DNA from: Rivibacter sp049446155
GTDB lineage: Bacteria; Pseudomonadota; Gammaproteobacteria; Burkholderiales; Burkholderiaceae_C
Assembly (NCBI RefSeq): GCF_049446155.1
Contig: NZ_JBMSEE010000007.1
Span: 1 to 64,000, forward strand
Direction: 5' to 3'
DNA: 64,000 bases
Shown: positions 30,672-39,700 of the stretch, in pieces
Position numbering within the stretch: position 1 is the stretch's first letter
Layout: each line of letters starts with the position of its first letter
Position numbers and translations under genes: made by a program
The notes under the pieces: generated by a model
What the model saw: only the letters and a program-made list of their open reading frames with translations
The model's database searches: none
Told to the model about the DNA's origin: nothing

Positions 30672-33644
30672 ATGTTGCTCACGCGCAAGTCGTCTGGAGC
30701 AGGCGCGGTCGCGCCCGCCTCGTCCCTCGTCGCGAGCCTGGCCCGTGGCGCAGCCCGTGCGATCCCGACCATGGATCGGCGGGCTTTCCTGCGTCGCTCG
30801 GGTCTGGGTCTCGGTGCCGGCATCGCGGCCACGCAGCTGACCCTGGTCAAGAAGGCCGAGGCCAACACCGCGTCCAAGCCGGCCGCTGCCGGCGAGGGCG
30901 GCGGCAAGATCGAGGTCAAGCGCACCGTCTGCGGCCACTGCTCGGTCGGCTGCGCGGTTGACGCGGTGGTCGAGAACGGCGTCTGGGTGCGGCAGGAACC
31001 GGTGTTCGACTCGCCGATCAACCTCGGCGCCCACTGCGCCAAGGGCGCGGCGCTGCGCGAGCACGGTCGCGGCGAGTACCGCCTCAAGTACCCGATGAAG
31101 CTCGTCAACGGCAAGTACGAGCGCATCACCTGGGACCAGGCACTCGACGAGATCAGCGCCCGGATGCTCGAGCTGCGCAAGCAAAGTGGCCCGGACTCGA
31201 TCTTCGTGGTCGGCTCGTCGAAGCACAACAACGAGCAGGCCTACCTGCTGCGCAAGTGGATGAGCCTTTGGGGCAGCAACAACTGCGACCACCAGGCGCG
31301 CATCTGCCACAGCACCACCGTCGCGGGCGTCGCGAACACGTGGGGCTATGGCGCGATGACCAACTCCTACAACGACATGCAGAACGCCAAGGCGGCGCTC
31401 TACATCGGCTCCAACGCGGCGGAAGCCCACCCGGTGTCGATGCTGCACATGCTGCATGCCAAGGAGACCGGCTGCAAGATGATCGTGGTGGACCCGCGCT
31501 TCACGCGCACCGCTGCGAAGGCCGACGAGTACGTGCGCATCCGCTCGGGCACCGACATCGCGTTCCTGTTCGGCGTGCTGTACCACGTGTTCAAGAACGG
31601 CTGGGAAGACAAGAAGTACATCAACGATCGCGTCTACGGCATGGACAAGGTCCGTGACGACGTGCTCGCGAAGTGGACGCCGGACAAGGTCCAGGAGGTC
31701 TGCGGCGTCGACGAGGCGACCACCTACAAGGTCGCCGAGATCATGGCCAAGAACCGGCCCAGCACCATCGTGTGGTGCATGGGCCAGACGCAGCACACGA
31801 TCGGCAACGCCATCGTGCGCGCCTCGTGCATCCTGCAGCTGGCGCTGGGCAACATCGGTGTTTCCGGCGGCGGCGCGAACATCTTCCGCGGCCACGACAA
31901 CGTACAAGGCGCCACCGACGTCGGCCCCAACCCCGACTCGCTGCCCGGCTACTACGGCCTGGCCGAAGGCTCGTTCAAGCACTTCGCGAAGGTGTGGGAC
32001 GTCGACTTCGAGTGGATCAAGAAGCAGTACGCGCCGGGCATGATGACCAAGCCCGGCATGACGGTCTCGCGCTGGATCGACGGCGTGCTCGAGAAGAACG
32101 AGCTGATCGACCAGGACAGCAACCTGCGCGGCCTGTTCTTCTGGGGCCATGCGCCGAACTCGCAGACCCGCGGTCTCGAGATGAAGAAGGCGATGGACAA
32201 GCTCGACCTGCTGGTCGTCGTCGATCCCTTCCCGAGCGCGACCGCGGCCATGGCCGCGATGCCCGGCAAGCCCGAGGACCTGAACCCCAACCGCGCGGTC
32301 TACCTGCTGCCGGCGACGACGCAGTTCGAGACCTCGGGTTCGTGCACGGCCTCGAACCGCTCGATCCAATGGCGCGAGCAGGTCATCGAGCCGCTGTGGG
32401 AGAGCCGCACCGACCACATGATCATGTACCAGCTCGCGCAGAAGCTGGGTTTCGACAAGGAGCTGGTCAAGAACATCAAGCTGGTCGCGGGCAAGGGCGG
32501 CATGATGGAGCCGTCGCCCGAGGACATGCTGCGCGAGATCAACAAGAGCGTCTGGACCATCGGCTACACCGGCCAGAGCCCGGAGCGCCTGAAGGCCCAC
32601 ATGCGCAACATGCACGTCTTCGACGTGAAGACGCTGCGCGCCAAGGGTGGCACCGACAAGGAAACCGGCTACGTCCTCGACGGCGACTACTTCGGCCTGC
32701 CGTGGCCGTGCTACGGCACGCCGCAGATGAAGCACCCGGGTTCGCCCAACCTCTATGACACCTCCAAGCACGTCATGGAAGGCGGCGGCAACTTCCGCGC
32801 GAACTTCGGCGTCGAGAAGGACGGCGTCAACCTGCTGGCCGAGGACGGCTCGTACTCCAAGGGTTCCGACATCACGACCGGCTACCCAGAGTTCGACCAC
32901 CTCCTGCTCAAGAAGCTCGGCTGGTGGAACGACCTGACCGAAGACGAGAAGAAGGCCGCCGAAGGCAAGAACTGGAAGACCGATCCGTCGGGCGGGATCA
33001 TCCGCGTCGCGATGAAGGTGCACGGCTGCCACCCGTTCGGCAACGCCAAGGCGCGCGCCGTGGTCTGGAACTTCCCCGACCCGATCCCGCAGCACCGCGA
33101 GCCGATCTACTCGAACCGACCTGACCTGGTCGCCAAGTACCCGACGCACGACGACAAGAAGGCCTTCTGGCGCCTGCCGACGCTGTACAAGACCTTGCAG
33201 TCGAAGAACGCCGAGATCAGCAAGCAGTTCCCGCTGATCATGACCTCGGGCCGATTGGTCGAGTTCGAAGGCGGCGGCGAGGAAACGCGCTCCAACCCGT
33301 ATCTGGCCGAGCTGCAGCAGGACATGTTCGTCGAGCTCAATCCGGCCACCGCCAACGACCGTGGCATTCGCAACGGCGAGGCCGTGTGGGTCAAGACGCC
33401 GACCGGCGCGCAGATCAAGGTCAAGGCCCTGGTCACCGAGCGCGTCGATCGCCAGACCGTGTTCCTGCCGTTCCACTTCTCGGGCCGCTGGCAGGGCGTG
33501 GACCTTGCGCCGTACTACCCGACCGGCGCGATGCCGGTGGTGCGCGGCGAGGCGATCAACACCGCCACGACCTACGGCTACGACAGCGTGACGATGATGC
33601 AAGAGACCAAGACCACGCTGTGCCAGATCGAGCGCGCGGCTTGA
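30672..33644 (+). CDS. Formate dehydrogenase large (catalytic) subunit, Mo/W-bis-MGD, Tat-exported
   Basis: A 990-aa periplasmic molybdoenzyme subunit that oxidises formate to CO2. A twin-arginine signal (DRRAFLRRSG) lies near residue 35. One [4Fe-4S] cluster is bound by Cys87, Cys90, Cys94 and Cys122 (CGHCSVGC ... GAHC). The active-site position is Cys212-His213 (QARICHSTTV), so it is a cysteine, not selenocysteine, enzyme. MGD-binding segments follow (GSNAAEAHP, RGHDNVQGATDVG). It acts with the Fe-S and cytochrome b subunits downstream. Confidence 0.96.
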   Translation: MLLTRKSSGAGAVAPASSLVASLARGAARAIPTMDRRAFLRRSGLGLGAGIAATQLTLVKKAEANTASKPAAAGEGGGKIEVKRTVCGHCSVGCAVDAVVENGVWVRQEPVFDSPINLGAHCAKGAALREHGRGEYRLKYPMKLVNGKYERITWDQALDEISARMLELRKQSGPDSIFVVGSSKHNNEQAYLLRKWMSLWGSNNCDHQARICHSTTVAGVANTWGYGAMTNSYNDMQNAKAALYIGSNAAEAHPVSMLHMLHAKETGCKMIVVDPRFTRTAAKADEYVRIRSGTDIAFLFGVLYHVFKNGWEDKKYINDRVYGMDKVRDDVLAKWTPDKVQEVCGVDEATTYKVAEIMAKNRPSTIVWCMGQTQHTIGNAIVRASCILQLALGNIGVSGGGANIFRGHDNVQGATDVGPNPDSLPGYYGLAEGSFKHFAKVWDVDFEWIKKQYAPGMMTKPGMTVSRWIDGVLEKNELIDQDSNLRGLFFWGHAPNSQTRGLEMKKAMDKLDLLVVVDPFPSATAAMAAMPGKPEDLNPNRAVYLLPATTQFETSGSCTASNRSIQWREQVIEPLWESRTDHMIMYQLAQKLGFDKELVKNIKLVAGKGGMMEPSPEDMLREINKSVWTIGYTGQSPERLKAHMRNMHVFDVKTLRAKGGTDKETGYVLDGDYFGLPWPCYGTPQMKHPGSPNLYDTSKHVMEGGGNFRANFGVEKDGVNLLAEDGSYSKGSDITTGYPEFDHLLLKKLGWWNDLTEDEKKAAEGKNWKTDPSGGIIRVAMKVHGCHPFGNAKARAVVWNFPDPIPQHREPIYSNRPDLVAKYPTHDDKKAFWRLPTLYKTLQSKNAEISKQFPLIMTSGRLVEFEGGGEETRSNPYLAELQQDMFVELNPATANDRGIRNGEAVWVKTPTGAQIKVKALVTERVDRQTVFLPFHFSGRWQGVDLAPYYPTGAMPVVRGEAINTATTYGYDSVTMMQETKTTLCQIERAA

Positions 33645-33675
33645 TCGCGGCGCACCAGGAGCTACGGAGAACGAC

Positions 33676-34305
33676 ATGGCAAGAATGAAGTTCATCTGCG
33701 ACGCGGAGCGCTGCATCGAATGCAACGGCTGCGTCACCGCCTGCAAGGCCGAACACGAGATCCCGTGGGGCGTGAACCGGCGCCGCGTGGTGACCCTCAA
33801 CGACGGCCTGCCCGGCGAGCGCAGCATCTCGGTGGCGTGCATGCACTGCTCCGACGCCCCCTGCATGGCGGTGTGCCCGGTCGACTGCTTCTACCGCACC
33901 GACGAAGGCGTGGTGCTGCACGACAAGGACATCTGCATCGGCTGCGGCTACTGCTCGTATGCCTGCCCGTTCGGCGCGCCGCAGTTCCCGACCAACGGCA
34001 CCTTCGGCCTGCGCGGCAAGATGGACAAGTGCACCTTCTGCGCCGGCGGCCCCGAGAAGAATGGCTCCGAGGCCGAGTTCGAGAAGTACGGCCGCAACCG
34101 CCTTGCCGAAGGCAAGCTTCCCGCCTGCGCCGAGATGTGCTCGACCAAGGCCTTGCTCGGCGGCGACGGCGACGTGGTGGCCGACATCTTCCGCACCCGC
34201 GTCCTGCAGCGCGGCAAGGGCTCCGAGGTCTGGGGCTGGGGCACGGCCTACGGCAAGCCGAGCGGCGGTGCGCAGCAACCCAAGGCGGAGGCGGCCAAAT
34301 CATGA
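33676..34305 (+). CDS. Formate dehydrogenase Fe-S (beta) subunit
   Basis: A 209-aa ferredoxin-like protein with four cysteine groups: CIECNGCVTACKAEH (about 15-29), CMHCSDAPCMAVCPVDC, CIGCGYCSYACPFG and CTFC..CAEMC. These can hold four [4Fe-4S] clusters that carry electrons from the catalytic subunit to the membrane subunit. It has no C-terminal membrane helix, unlike E. coli FdnH, matching the shorter FDH3 type. The stop overlaps the next ATG (ATGA). Confidence 0.95.
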   Translation: MARMKFICDAERCIECNGCVTACKAEHEIPWGVNRRRVVTLNDGLPGERSISVACMHCSDAPCMAVCPVDCFYRTDEGVVLHDKDICIGCGYCSYACPFGAPQFPTNGTFGLRGKMDKCTFCAGGPEKNGSEAEFEKYGRNRLAEGKLPACAEMCSTKALLGGDGDVVADIFRTRVLQRGKGSEVWGWGTAYGKPSGGAQQPKAEAAKS

Positions 34306-34541
34306 CGATGCGTATCGCCACGCTGGTTGCCGCGCTGGTCGCGGCCTTCGGGCTCGCGGCCTGCGACAAGCCGCAGACGGCCAAGACCTCGTACAAGCAG
34401 GCCGACAGCAAGCCCTGGGACGGCGCCGAGCAGGCCTACACCGCCAAGGGCTGGACGGTCGGCGACCGCGCGAGCTGGGAAGCCCAGATGCGCGCGCGCA
34501 ACCAGCAGCAGAACGAGTACCAGCGCGTCAGCGGCAGCTGA
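34302..34541 (+). CDS. Small lipoprotein of formate dehydrogenase locus
   Basis: A 79-aa protein with a lipoprotein signal peptide ending in a lipobox LAAC (about residues 23-26), so the mature part of about 54 residues is lipid-anchored. It is polar and rich in Gln, Lys and Trp. No family is assigned. Its position between the beta and gamma subunits and the ATGA overlap with beta suggest an accessory or assembly role in the periplasm. Starts at 34302 and 34308 are equivalent. Confidence 0.78.
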   Translation: MTMRIATLVAALVAAFGLAACDKPQTAKTSYKQADSKPWDGAEQAYTAKGWTVGDRASWEAQMRARNQQQNEYQRVSGS

Positions 34542-34587
34542 GCGCGGGCCTCGACCACCGCGAACCTCGACCCTCACGAGAGCGCAC

Positions 34588-35709
34588 ATGACACGCAGCA
34601 TCCGACGGTGGATGGCCGGCTTCGCGCTGGTCCTGGCAGCCGGCGCGGCGCTGGCGCAGGCGGCGCAGCCGGCCGACGCGGCCAGCGTCCCGGCAGCGAC
34701 GGCGATCGAGCCGCGCGCCGACGACACCAACGCGCAGCGCCAGAAAAGCCAGCCTTACAACAACGCGCCGTTCTGGCGCGCGGTGCGCGAATCGGGCAAC
34801 CAGGCCGGCTACACCAGCCTGCCGGGCGCCGAGAAGGGCGTGCTGATCCAGCCCTTCGTGCAGTACCCCGGCTCGCGCTTCACGACCGCCGGCGAGGCCT
34901 GGCGCGAGGTGCGCAATCGCTGGATCATTCCCTACGGCGGCGCGCTGATCGTGATCATGCTGGTGGCCATCGGCCTGTTCTACAAGGCCAAGGGCAGCCT
35001 GGCGCTGCATGCGCCCGAAACCGGCCGCAAGATCGAGCGCTTCACCTATTTCGAGCGCGCGGCGCACTGGACCAACGCGATCGCGTTCTCGCTGCTGGCG
35101 ATCTCCGGCCTGGTGATGGCGTTCGGCAAGTTCCTGCTGCTGCCCATCCTCGGCGGCACGCTGTTCGGCTGGCTGACCTACGCGCTGAAGAACATCCACA
35201 ACTTCGCCGGGCCGGTGTTCGCGGTCTCGCTGGCGGTCGTGTTCCTGACCTTCGTGCGCGACAACCTGCCGAGCAAGGACGACATCCAGTGGCTGCTCAG
35301 GTTCGGCGGCCTGTTCTCGGGCCGCGAGGTGCCGTCGCGTCGCTTCAATGCCGGCGAGAAGGTCGTGTTCTGGGGCGGCGTGTTCCTGCTGGGCTTCACC
35401 GTCGTCGGTTCGGGCCTGGTGCTCGACAGGCTGATCCCCGGCTATGGCGTCACGCGCGGTGAGATGCAGATCGCGCACATGGTCCACGCGGTCGCGACGA
35501 TCCTGATGATGACCATGTTCCTGGGCCACATCTACCTGGGCACGATCGGCATGCAGGGCGCCTACCGCGCGATGCGCACCGGCTATGTCGACGAAACCTG
35601 GGCCAAGGAACACCACGAACTCTGGTACGACGACATCCGCGCCGGCAAGATCCCCGCGCAGCGCAGCAAGCCGGAAGGCGCGCCTGTGCAGCCGGCGACC
35701 TCGGCCTGA
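34588..35709 (+). CDS. Formate dehydrogenase cytochrome b556 (gamma) subunit
   Basis: A 373-aa membrane protein. A signal peptide (about 1-24) and a periplasmic segment of about 90 residues precede four to five helices. Heme-ligating histidines are visible in ERAAHWTNAIAF, NIHNFAGPVF and HMVHAVATI / GHIYLGTIG. It would pass electrons from the Fe-S subunit to the quinone pool. The long N-terminal extension is typical of beta-proteobacterial homologues, as I recall. Confidence 0.94.
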   Translation: MTRSIRRWMAGFALVLAAGAALAQAAQPADAASVPAATAIEPRADDTNAQRQKSQPYNNAPFWRAVRESGNQAGYTSLPGAEKGVLIQPFVQYPGSRFTTAGEAWREVRNRWIIPYGGALIVIMLVAIGLFYKAKGSLALHAPETGRKIERFTYFERAAHWTNAIAFSLLAISGLVMAFGKFLLLPILGGTLFGWLTYALKNIHNFAGPVFAVSLAVVFLTFVRDNLPSKDDIQWLLRFGGLFSGREVPSRRFNAGEKVVFWGGVFLLGFTVVGSGLVLDRLIPGYGVTRGEMQIAHMVHAVATILMMTMFLGHIYLGTIGMQGAYRAMRTGYVDETWAKEHHELWYDDIRAGKIPAQRSKPEGAPVQPATSA

Positions 35710-35732
35710 AGAACCCCACGGAGATCGCCTCG

Positions 35733-36137
35733 ATGATCCGCACCCCGCTGTCTATGGCGCTCGCCGCCACGCTGCTGTGCGCAGCGCCTCTGGTCGCCGT
35801 CGCCAAGTTGCCGCCGCTCTCGCCCGAGGCCAAGGCCAAGGCCGACGAGACCAAGGCCAAGACCGCGCACACCGACAAGGTGGCGGCCTACAAGCTGTGC
35901 CAGTCGATGGACCGCACCGCGGCCCACTACTTCAAGACCGCCAAGGCCAGCGGCAAGGACGTGCAGCCGGCCGTCGCGACGCCGGCCTGCGCGGACCCGG
36001 GCCCCTTCGTCTACACGCCGCCGGAGTCCAAGCCGATCGAGGCGGCCGGCGCGCATTCGCCCTCTGGCACGGCCAACACGCCGCCGAGCACGATGCAGCC
36101 GGCGGCGTCGGCGCAACCCACCAACAAGAAGCCCTGA
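35733..36137 (+). CDS. Small periplasmic protein of formate dehydrogenase locus
   Basis: A 134-aa exported protein. A signal peptide (about 1-24) is followed by an Ala/Lys-rich helical part (SPEAKAKADETKAKTAHTDKVAAYKLC) with two cysteines (near 56 and 88), then a Pro/Ser/Thr-rich tail that looks disordered. No family is recognised. It follows the gamma subunit by 24 bp and is probably in the same operon. Confidence 0.75.
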   Translation: MIRTPLSMALAATLLCAAPLVAVAKLPPLSPEAKAKADETKAKTAHTDKVAAYKLCQSMDRTAAHYFKTAKASGKDVQPAVATPACADPGPFVYTPPESKPIEAAGAHSPSGTANTPPSTMQPAASAQPTNKKP

Positions 36138-36203
36138 CGCCACAGGCTCTGACGCCCGGTGGCCCGGCCGGCGCTGGCTCAGCGCCGCTGGCATCATCGA
36201 GGC

Positions 36204-37082
36204 ATGGCTGATTCCCCTTCGCTGCCGCGCCTGACCGCGGCGAGCGCGCCGCTGACGCGCGAGGTGAGCGTGCTCGACGAGCACGGCGAGCGACGCACGA
36301 TCAGCATCCCCGCCGAGCGCCCGCTGACCGTCTACGTCGATCGCCGCGAGCTCGTCACGCTGATGACGCTGGGCGCCGCGCCCGAGCTGCTGGTGCTGGG
36401 CTACCTGCGCAACCAGCGCCTCGTCGCTTCGGCGGCCGACATCGATTCGGTGACGGTCGACTGGGCCGTCAATGCCGCGGCGGTGAAGACGCGCGCCGGC
36501 ATCGAGGACTTCGAGCGCAAGACCGCCAAGCGCGTGGTCACCACCGGCTGCGGCCAGGGCACGGTGTTCGGCGCGCTCATGGACGAGCTCGACGACATTG
36601 CGCTGCCGCCTCCTGCCGTCGGCCGGCTCGGCCAGCACGCGCTGTACGCGCTGCTCGACGCGATGCGGCAGCAGGAGAGCACCTACAAGTCGGCCGGCTC
36701 GGTGCACGGCTGCGCGCTGTTCGCGCTCGACGGCGACGCGGCGCAGCTGCTGACCTTCGTCGAGGACGTGGGGCGCCACAACGCGATCGACACGATCGCC
36801 GGCTGGATGTGGCTCAACGCCGCAGCGGTTCCCGATCGGCTGGCCTTCTACACAACGGGCCGGCTCACCAGCGAGATGGTGATCAAGTCGGCGCAGATGG
36901 GCGTGCCCATCGTCGTTTCGCGCTCGGGCATCACGCAGATGGGCCTGGAGCTTGCCGAGCGCCTGGGCATCGCGCTGTTCGGCCGCGCGACCAACAAGCA
37001 CTTCATCTGCTACAGCGGCTTCGAGCGCTTCGATGCCGAGCCCGCGCTCGCCGGGCCCAGGCTCACAGCCCCAGCGCGCTGA
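36204..37082 (+). CDS. fdhD: FdhD sulfurtransferase for formate dehydrogenase
   Basis: A 292-aa cytoplasmic protein needed to place a sulfido ligand on the Mo cofactor of formate dehydrogenase. Family features include RRELVTLMTLGAAPELLVLGYL, TTGCGQGT, SAGSVHGCALFA, EDVGRHNAIDTIAG and TGRLTSEMVIKSAQMG. The CxxC loop that carries sulfur in E. coli FdhD appears here as TGCGQG with a single cysteine. The start at 36204 (MADSPSL) is used; 36159 is also in frame. Its end overlaps the convergent reductase gene by 20 bp. Confidence 0.94.
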   Translation: MADSPSLPRLTAASAPLTREVSVLDEHGERRTISIPAERPLTVYVDRRELVTLMTLGAAPELLVLGYLRNQRLVASAADIDSVTVDWAVNAAAVKTRAGIEDFERKTAKRVVTTGCGQGTVFGALMDELDDIALPPPAVGRLGQHALYALLDAMRQQESTYKSAGSVHGCALFALDGDAAQLLTFVEDVGRHNAIDTIAGWMWLNAAAVPDRLAFYTTGRLTSEMVIKSAQMGVPIVVSRSGITQMGLELAERLGIALFGRATNKHFICYSGFERFDAEPALAGPRLTAPAR

Positions 37083-38082
37083 GCAGCTCGCGCGGCGAAT
37101 AGGGCCGCTGGCGCTTCGGCCAGTCGGCCAGCAGCGCCAGCATGGTTTCGCAGCGCGGCGCGCGCAGGCCGTGCGCCGCGGCCAATCGCACGACCTCGCC
37201 GCACAGCGCGTCGATCTCGGTCACGCGGCCGAGCGCGAGGTCGTCGGCCATGCTCGAACGCGCCTTCGGGTCGATGCGCAGCATGCGCGCGGCCAGCAGC
37301 CGGAACAGCGGCGTCGGCAAGCGCAGCATCGTGACCAGGCGTTCGGGCGGCAGCGCGACCACCTGCGCCGGCGCAATGCCGGCTGCCGCGAGTACCCCGA
37401 GCGCCTCGTCGATCAGCGCCGCAAAGCAGCGCCGGAAACCGCGTTCGAGCAGTTCCGCACGCAGCGGCAGGCCCGACAGCGCATCGACCGGGTTGTTGAG
37501 GTTGATCAGCAGCTTGCCCCACTGGATGGGGCGAAGGTCGGCATGCAGCTTGAGCGGCACGCCGGCCTGCGCGAAGACCGGCTGCCAGGCGCGCAGCGCG
37601 GCATCGTCCTGGGCGGCGATGCGCCCACCGGTGCCGCGGTAGAAGTGGCCGGGCGACAGTTCGGCGACGTTGTACGGCACCATGCCCGGCAGCAGCCGCA
37701 GCGCGGGCGCGGCGCGCTGCGCGACCCCCGCGTTGGACACGCCGTTTTGCAGCGAGAGCACCGGCGTGCCCGGCGGCAGCGCCGTGGCAAGCTCGGTCGC
37801 GGCCTGGGCCGTCGCGCCGCTCTTGACCGCCAACAGCACCAACGACGGTGACAGGCCGGCGGGAACGGCATCGTGCAGTCGCAGCGCCGCAGGGGCGATC
37901 GACAGCCGCGCGCCGTCGAGGTCGCTGATCGTGAGGCCATGCTCGCGCAGTGCGCCGAGCACGCGTGCGCGGCCGACGAAGCGAACCTCGGCGCCGGCCG
38001 CGGCGAGGCGGCCGCCGACGTAGCAGCCGATCGTGCCCGCGCCCATCACGAGCAGCGGTCCGGGCAGGGAGGGCAGATTCAT
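37063..38082 (-). CDS. panE: 2-dehydropantoate 2-reductase family protein
   Basis: A 339-aa NADPH-dependent ketopantoate reductase-like enzyme. It has the Rossmann motif GAGTIGCYVGGRL (about 14-26), LLAVKSGAT with the usual lysine, SLQNGVSN and GKLLINLNNPV. Pantoate formation would complete the pathway begun by panB. However, this family also contains other ketoacid reductases, and the gene is far from panBC. ATGA overlap with the upstream hydrolase-fold gene suggests cotranscription. Confidence 0.85.
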   Translation of the reverse strand: MNLPSLPGPLLVMGAGTIGCYVGGRLAAAGAEVRFVGRARVLGALREHGLTISDLDGARLSIAPAALRLHDAVPAGLSPSLVLLAVKSGATAQAATELATALPPGTPVLSLQNGVSNAGVAQRAAPALRLLPGMVPYNVAELSPGHFYRGTGGRIAAQDDAALRAWQPVFAQAGVPLKLHADLRPIQWGKLLINLNNPVDALSGLPLRAELLERGFRRCFAALIDEALGVLAAAGIAPAQVVALPPERLVTMLRLPTPLFRLLAARMLRIDPKARSSMADDLALGRVTEIDALCGEVVRLAAAHGLRAPRCETMLALLADWPKRQRPYSPRELLSALGL

Positions 38083-39080
38083 CGCGCGGGCCAGGGATCG
38101 AAGGGTTCGAAGCTCGGCGGCAGGCGCAGCTCGATGCCGGCGGCGGTACTGCGGCGCTGCAGATCGGCCAGCGCCGCAGGCACGTCATCGACCAGCATCG
38201 GCATCGCCTGAAGCGGCTCGGTGAGCGGGCGCCAGAAGTCGTCCCAGTGGATCGGGATCAGGCGTCGCGCGCCGGTGGCCTGTACCACCTCGCGCCAGTA
38301 GGCATCGCGGTAGGCGAGGTCCTTCTTGCCAAGCGTGCCGATGCCGAGGAACACGGTGTCGACGCGCTGGGCGGCCAGTGCGCCCGGCTCGAAACCCGCG
38401 CTGCCTTGCACCAGCAGCCGGCGCCCCTCGTGCTCGACGACGATGGACCACACGGTGCCGGCACGCCAGTCCATCGCGCGCGCCGGCGGCACCAGCGGTG
38501 CATCGATCATCTCGGGCGTGACGCCGTCGTTCAGCGGCGTCGGGCTGTGGCGCGAGGCGATGAAGGTGAGCCGAAAGCGCCCGAGCGTGAGCGTCTCGCC
38601 CGGCCTCACTTCACGCAGCGCCGCCTCGGGCAGGCCGTGGCCGCGGCCGATCTGCATGGCCGACGGCGAGCCGACCAGCTGTGCGCCGGTGCGCACGGCC
38701 ACCAGCGCCGAATCGAGCGCGTGGTCGTAGTGCGTATGCACCGGCACCACGGCGGCCAGCCGCGTCACGCCGAGCCGCGCGAGCTCGCGCGTGACGGCCT
38801 CGCCGTCGGGTGCGATGCGTCGCGTCAGCGTGGGCCACACGCCGGGCCGGGAGAAGAAGCCGTCGGTGATCCAGGCGGTCTCGCCGTCGTCGAACAGCAG
38901 CGTCGCGACGCCGGCGAAGCGCACGCGCAGCGCGCCTGCGGCGGGCGCCGCGGCCGGCAGCTTGAGCGGCTCGAAAGCCGCCAGCGAGGGATGGTTGCGC
39001 GCCTGCACCAGCACCCAGCCGGCGCCGGCCAGCACGATCAGCGCAAGCCCGAGCGCCGAGAGGCGCAGCCAGCGGCGCAT
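38079..39080 (-). CDS. Membrane-anchored metallo-beta-lactamase-fold hydrolase
   Basis: A 333-aa protein with one N-terminal hydrophobic helix (about 8-26) that probably anchors the domain in the periplasm. The metal site HTHYDH (HxHxDH) lies near residue 115, further metal ligands in the second half, and IHWDDFW near 274-280. It resembles the UlaG / NAPE-PLD branch of the fold. The substrate is unknown. It overlaps the panE-like gene by four bases. Confidence 0.83.
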   Translation of the reverse strand: MRRWLRLSALGLALIVLAGAGWVLVQARNHPSLAAFEPLKLPAAAPAAGALRVRFAGVATLLFDDGETAWITDGFFSRPGVWPTLTRRIAPDGEAVTRELARLGVTRLAAVVPVHTHYDHALDSALVAVRTGAQLVGSPSAMQIGRGHGLPEAALREVRPGETLTLGRFRLTFIASRHSPTPLNDGVTPEMIDAPLVPPARAMDWRAGTVWSIVVEHEGRRLLVQGSAGFEPGALAAQRVDTVFLGIGTLGKKDLAYRDAYWREVVQATGARRLIPIHWDDFWRPLTEPLQAMPMLVDDVPAALADLQRRSTAAGIELRLPPSFEPFDPWPAR

Positions 39081-39087
39081 CGGCGGC

Positions 39088-39618
39088 TCAGGCCGCCGGA
39101 CGCGTGAGGTCGCGCAGGTGAGTCGGGCCGGCGCGCCGCTCGATCTCGGCCAGCAGCGGCTTGTTCCAGCCCAGCGCGAACAGCCACTCGCCGACCACGA
39201 ACATCGGGCCGACCATCAGGCCGACGAGGTCGTCGACAAAGGCCGGCTTGCGGCCTTCGTAGTAGTGGCCGACGAACTGGAAGACCCAGCCGACGACGAA
39301 GGCGCCGACCGATACCGTGAGCCAGGTCGCGGTCGGCAGCTCGGCGACGCGGTGGCCGAGCGCGAACAGCAGGCCGTTGACGATCACCGTCGCCAGTGCG
39401 AGCCCGAACTGGCCGCGCGTGAAGTACCAGATCGCCGCCAGCAGGAACACGACGCCTGACGGCGTCCAGGTGATGCCGCCGAGCTCGAAGGCCGGGCGCG
39501 CGAGCAGCGCGCCGACTGCAAACGAGATCAGCGGGATGCCGATGAAGTGGGTCGCGATGTTGCGCCGGTCGCGGTGGTACTCGGCGTACTGGACCATCAG
39601 GTCGGTGGCGTTGCGCAT
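39088..39618 (-). CDS. Mpo1-like (DUF962) membrane protein
   Basis: A 176-aa protein with four hydrophobic segments and the family signature Y-x3-H-x4-N-x3-H-x2-GIP (YAEYHRDRRNIATHFIGIP, residues about 11-29). Yeast Mpo1 is an iron-dependent dioxygenase that shortens 2-hydroxy fatty acids; a related role here is inferred. The start at 39618 follows GAGGAG at good distance. It lies next to, and may share transcription with, the hydrolase-fold gene. Confidence 0.88.
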   Translation of the reverse strand: MRNATDLMVQYAEYHRDRRNIATHFIGIPLISFAVGALLARPAFELGGITWTPSGVVFLLAAIWYFTRGQFGLALATVIVNGLLFALGHRVAELPTATWLTVSVGAFVVGWVFQFVGHYYEGRKPAFVDDLVGLMVGPMFVVGEWLFALGWNKPLLAEIERRAGPTHLRDLTRPAA

Positions 39619-39700
39619 GGCTCGTCTCCTCGTTCGATCTTGTGGCGCGATGCTAGTCCAGGCGCCGCCGCAGGCACTGTCAAAATCTCGACACTCGACC

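Noticed and set aside
30672..33644. Selenocysteine formate dehydrogenase
   Set aside because: There is no in-frame TGA and the active-site codon is TGC.
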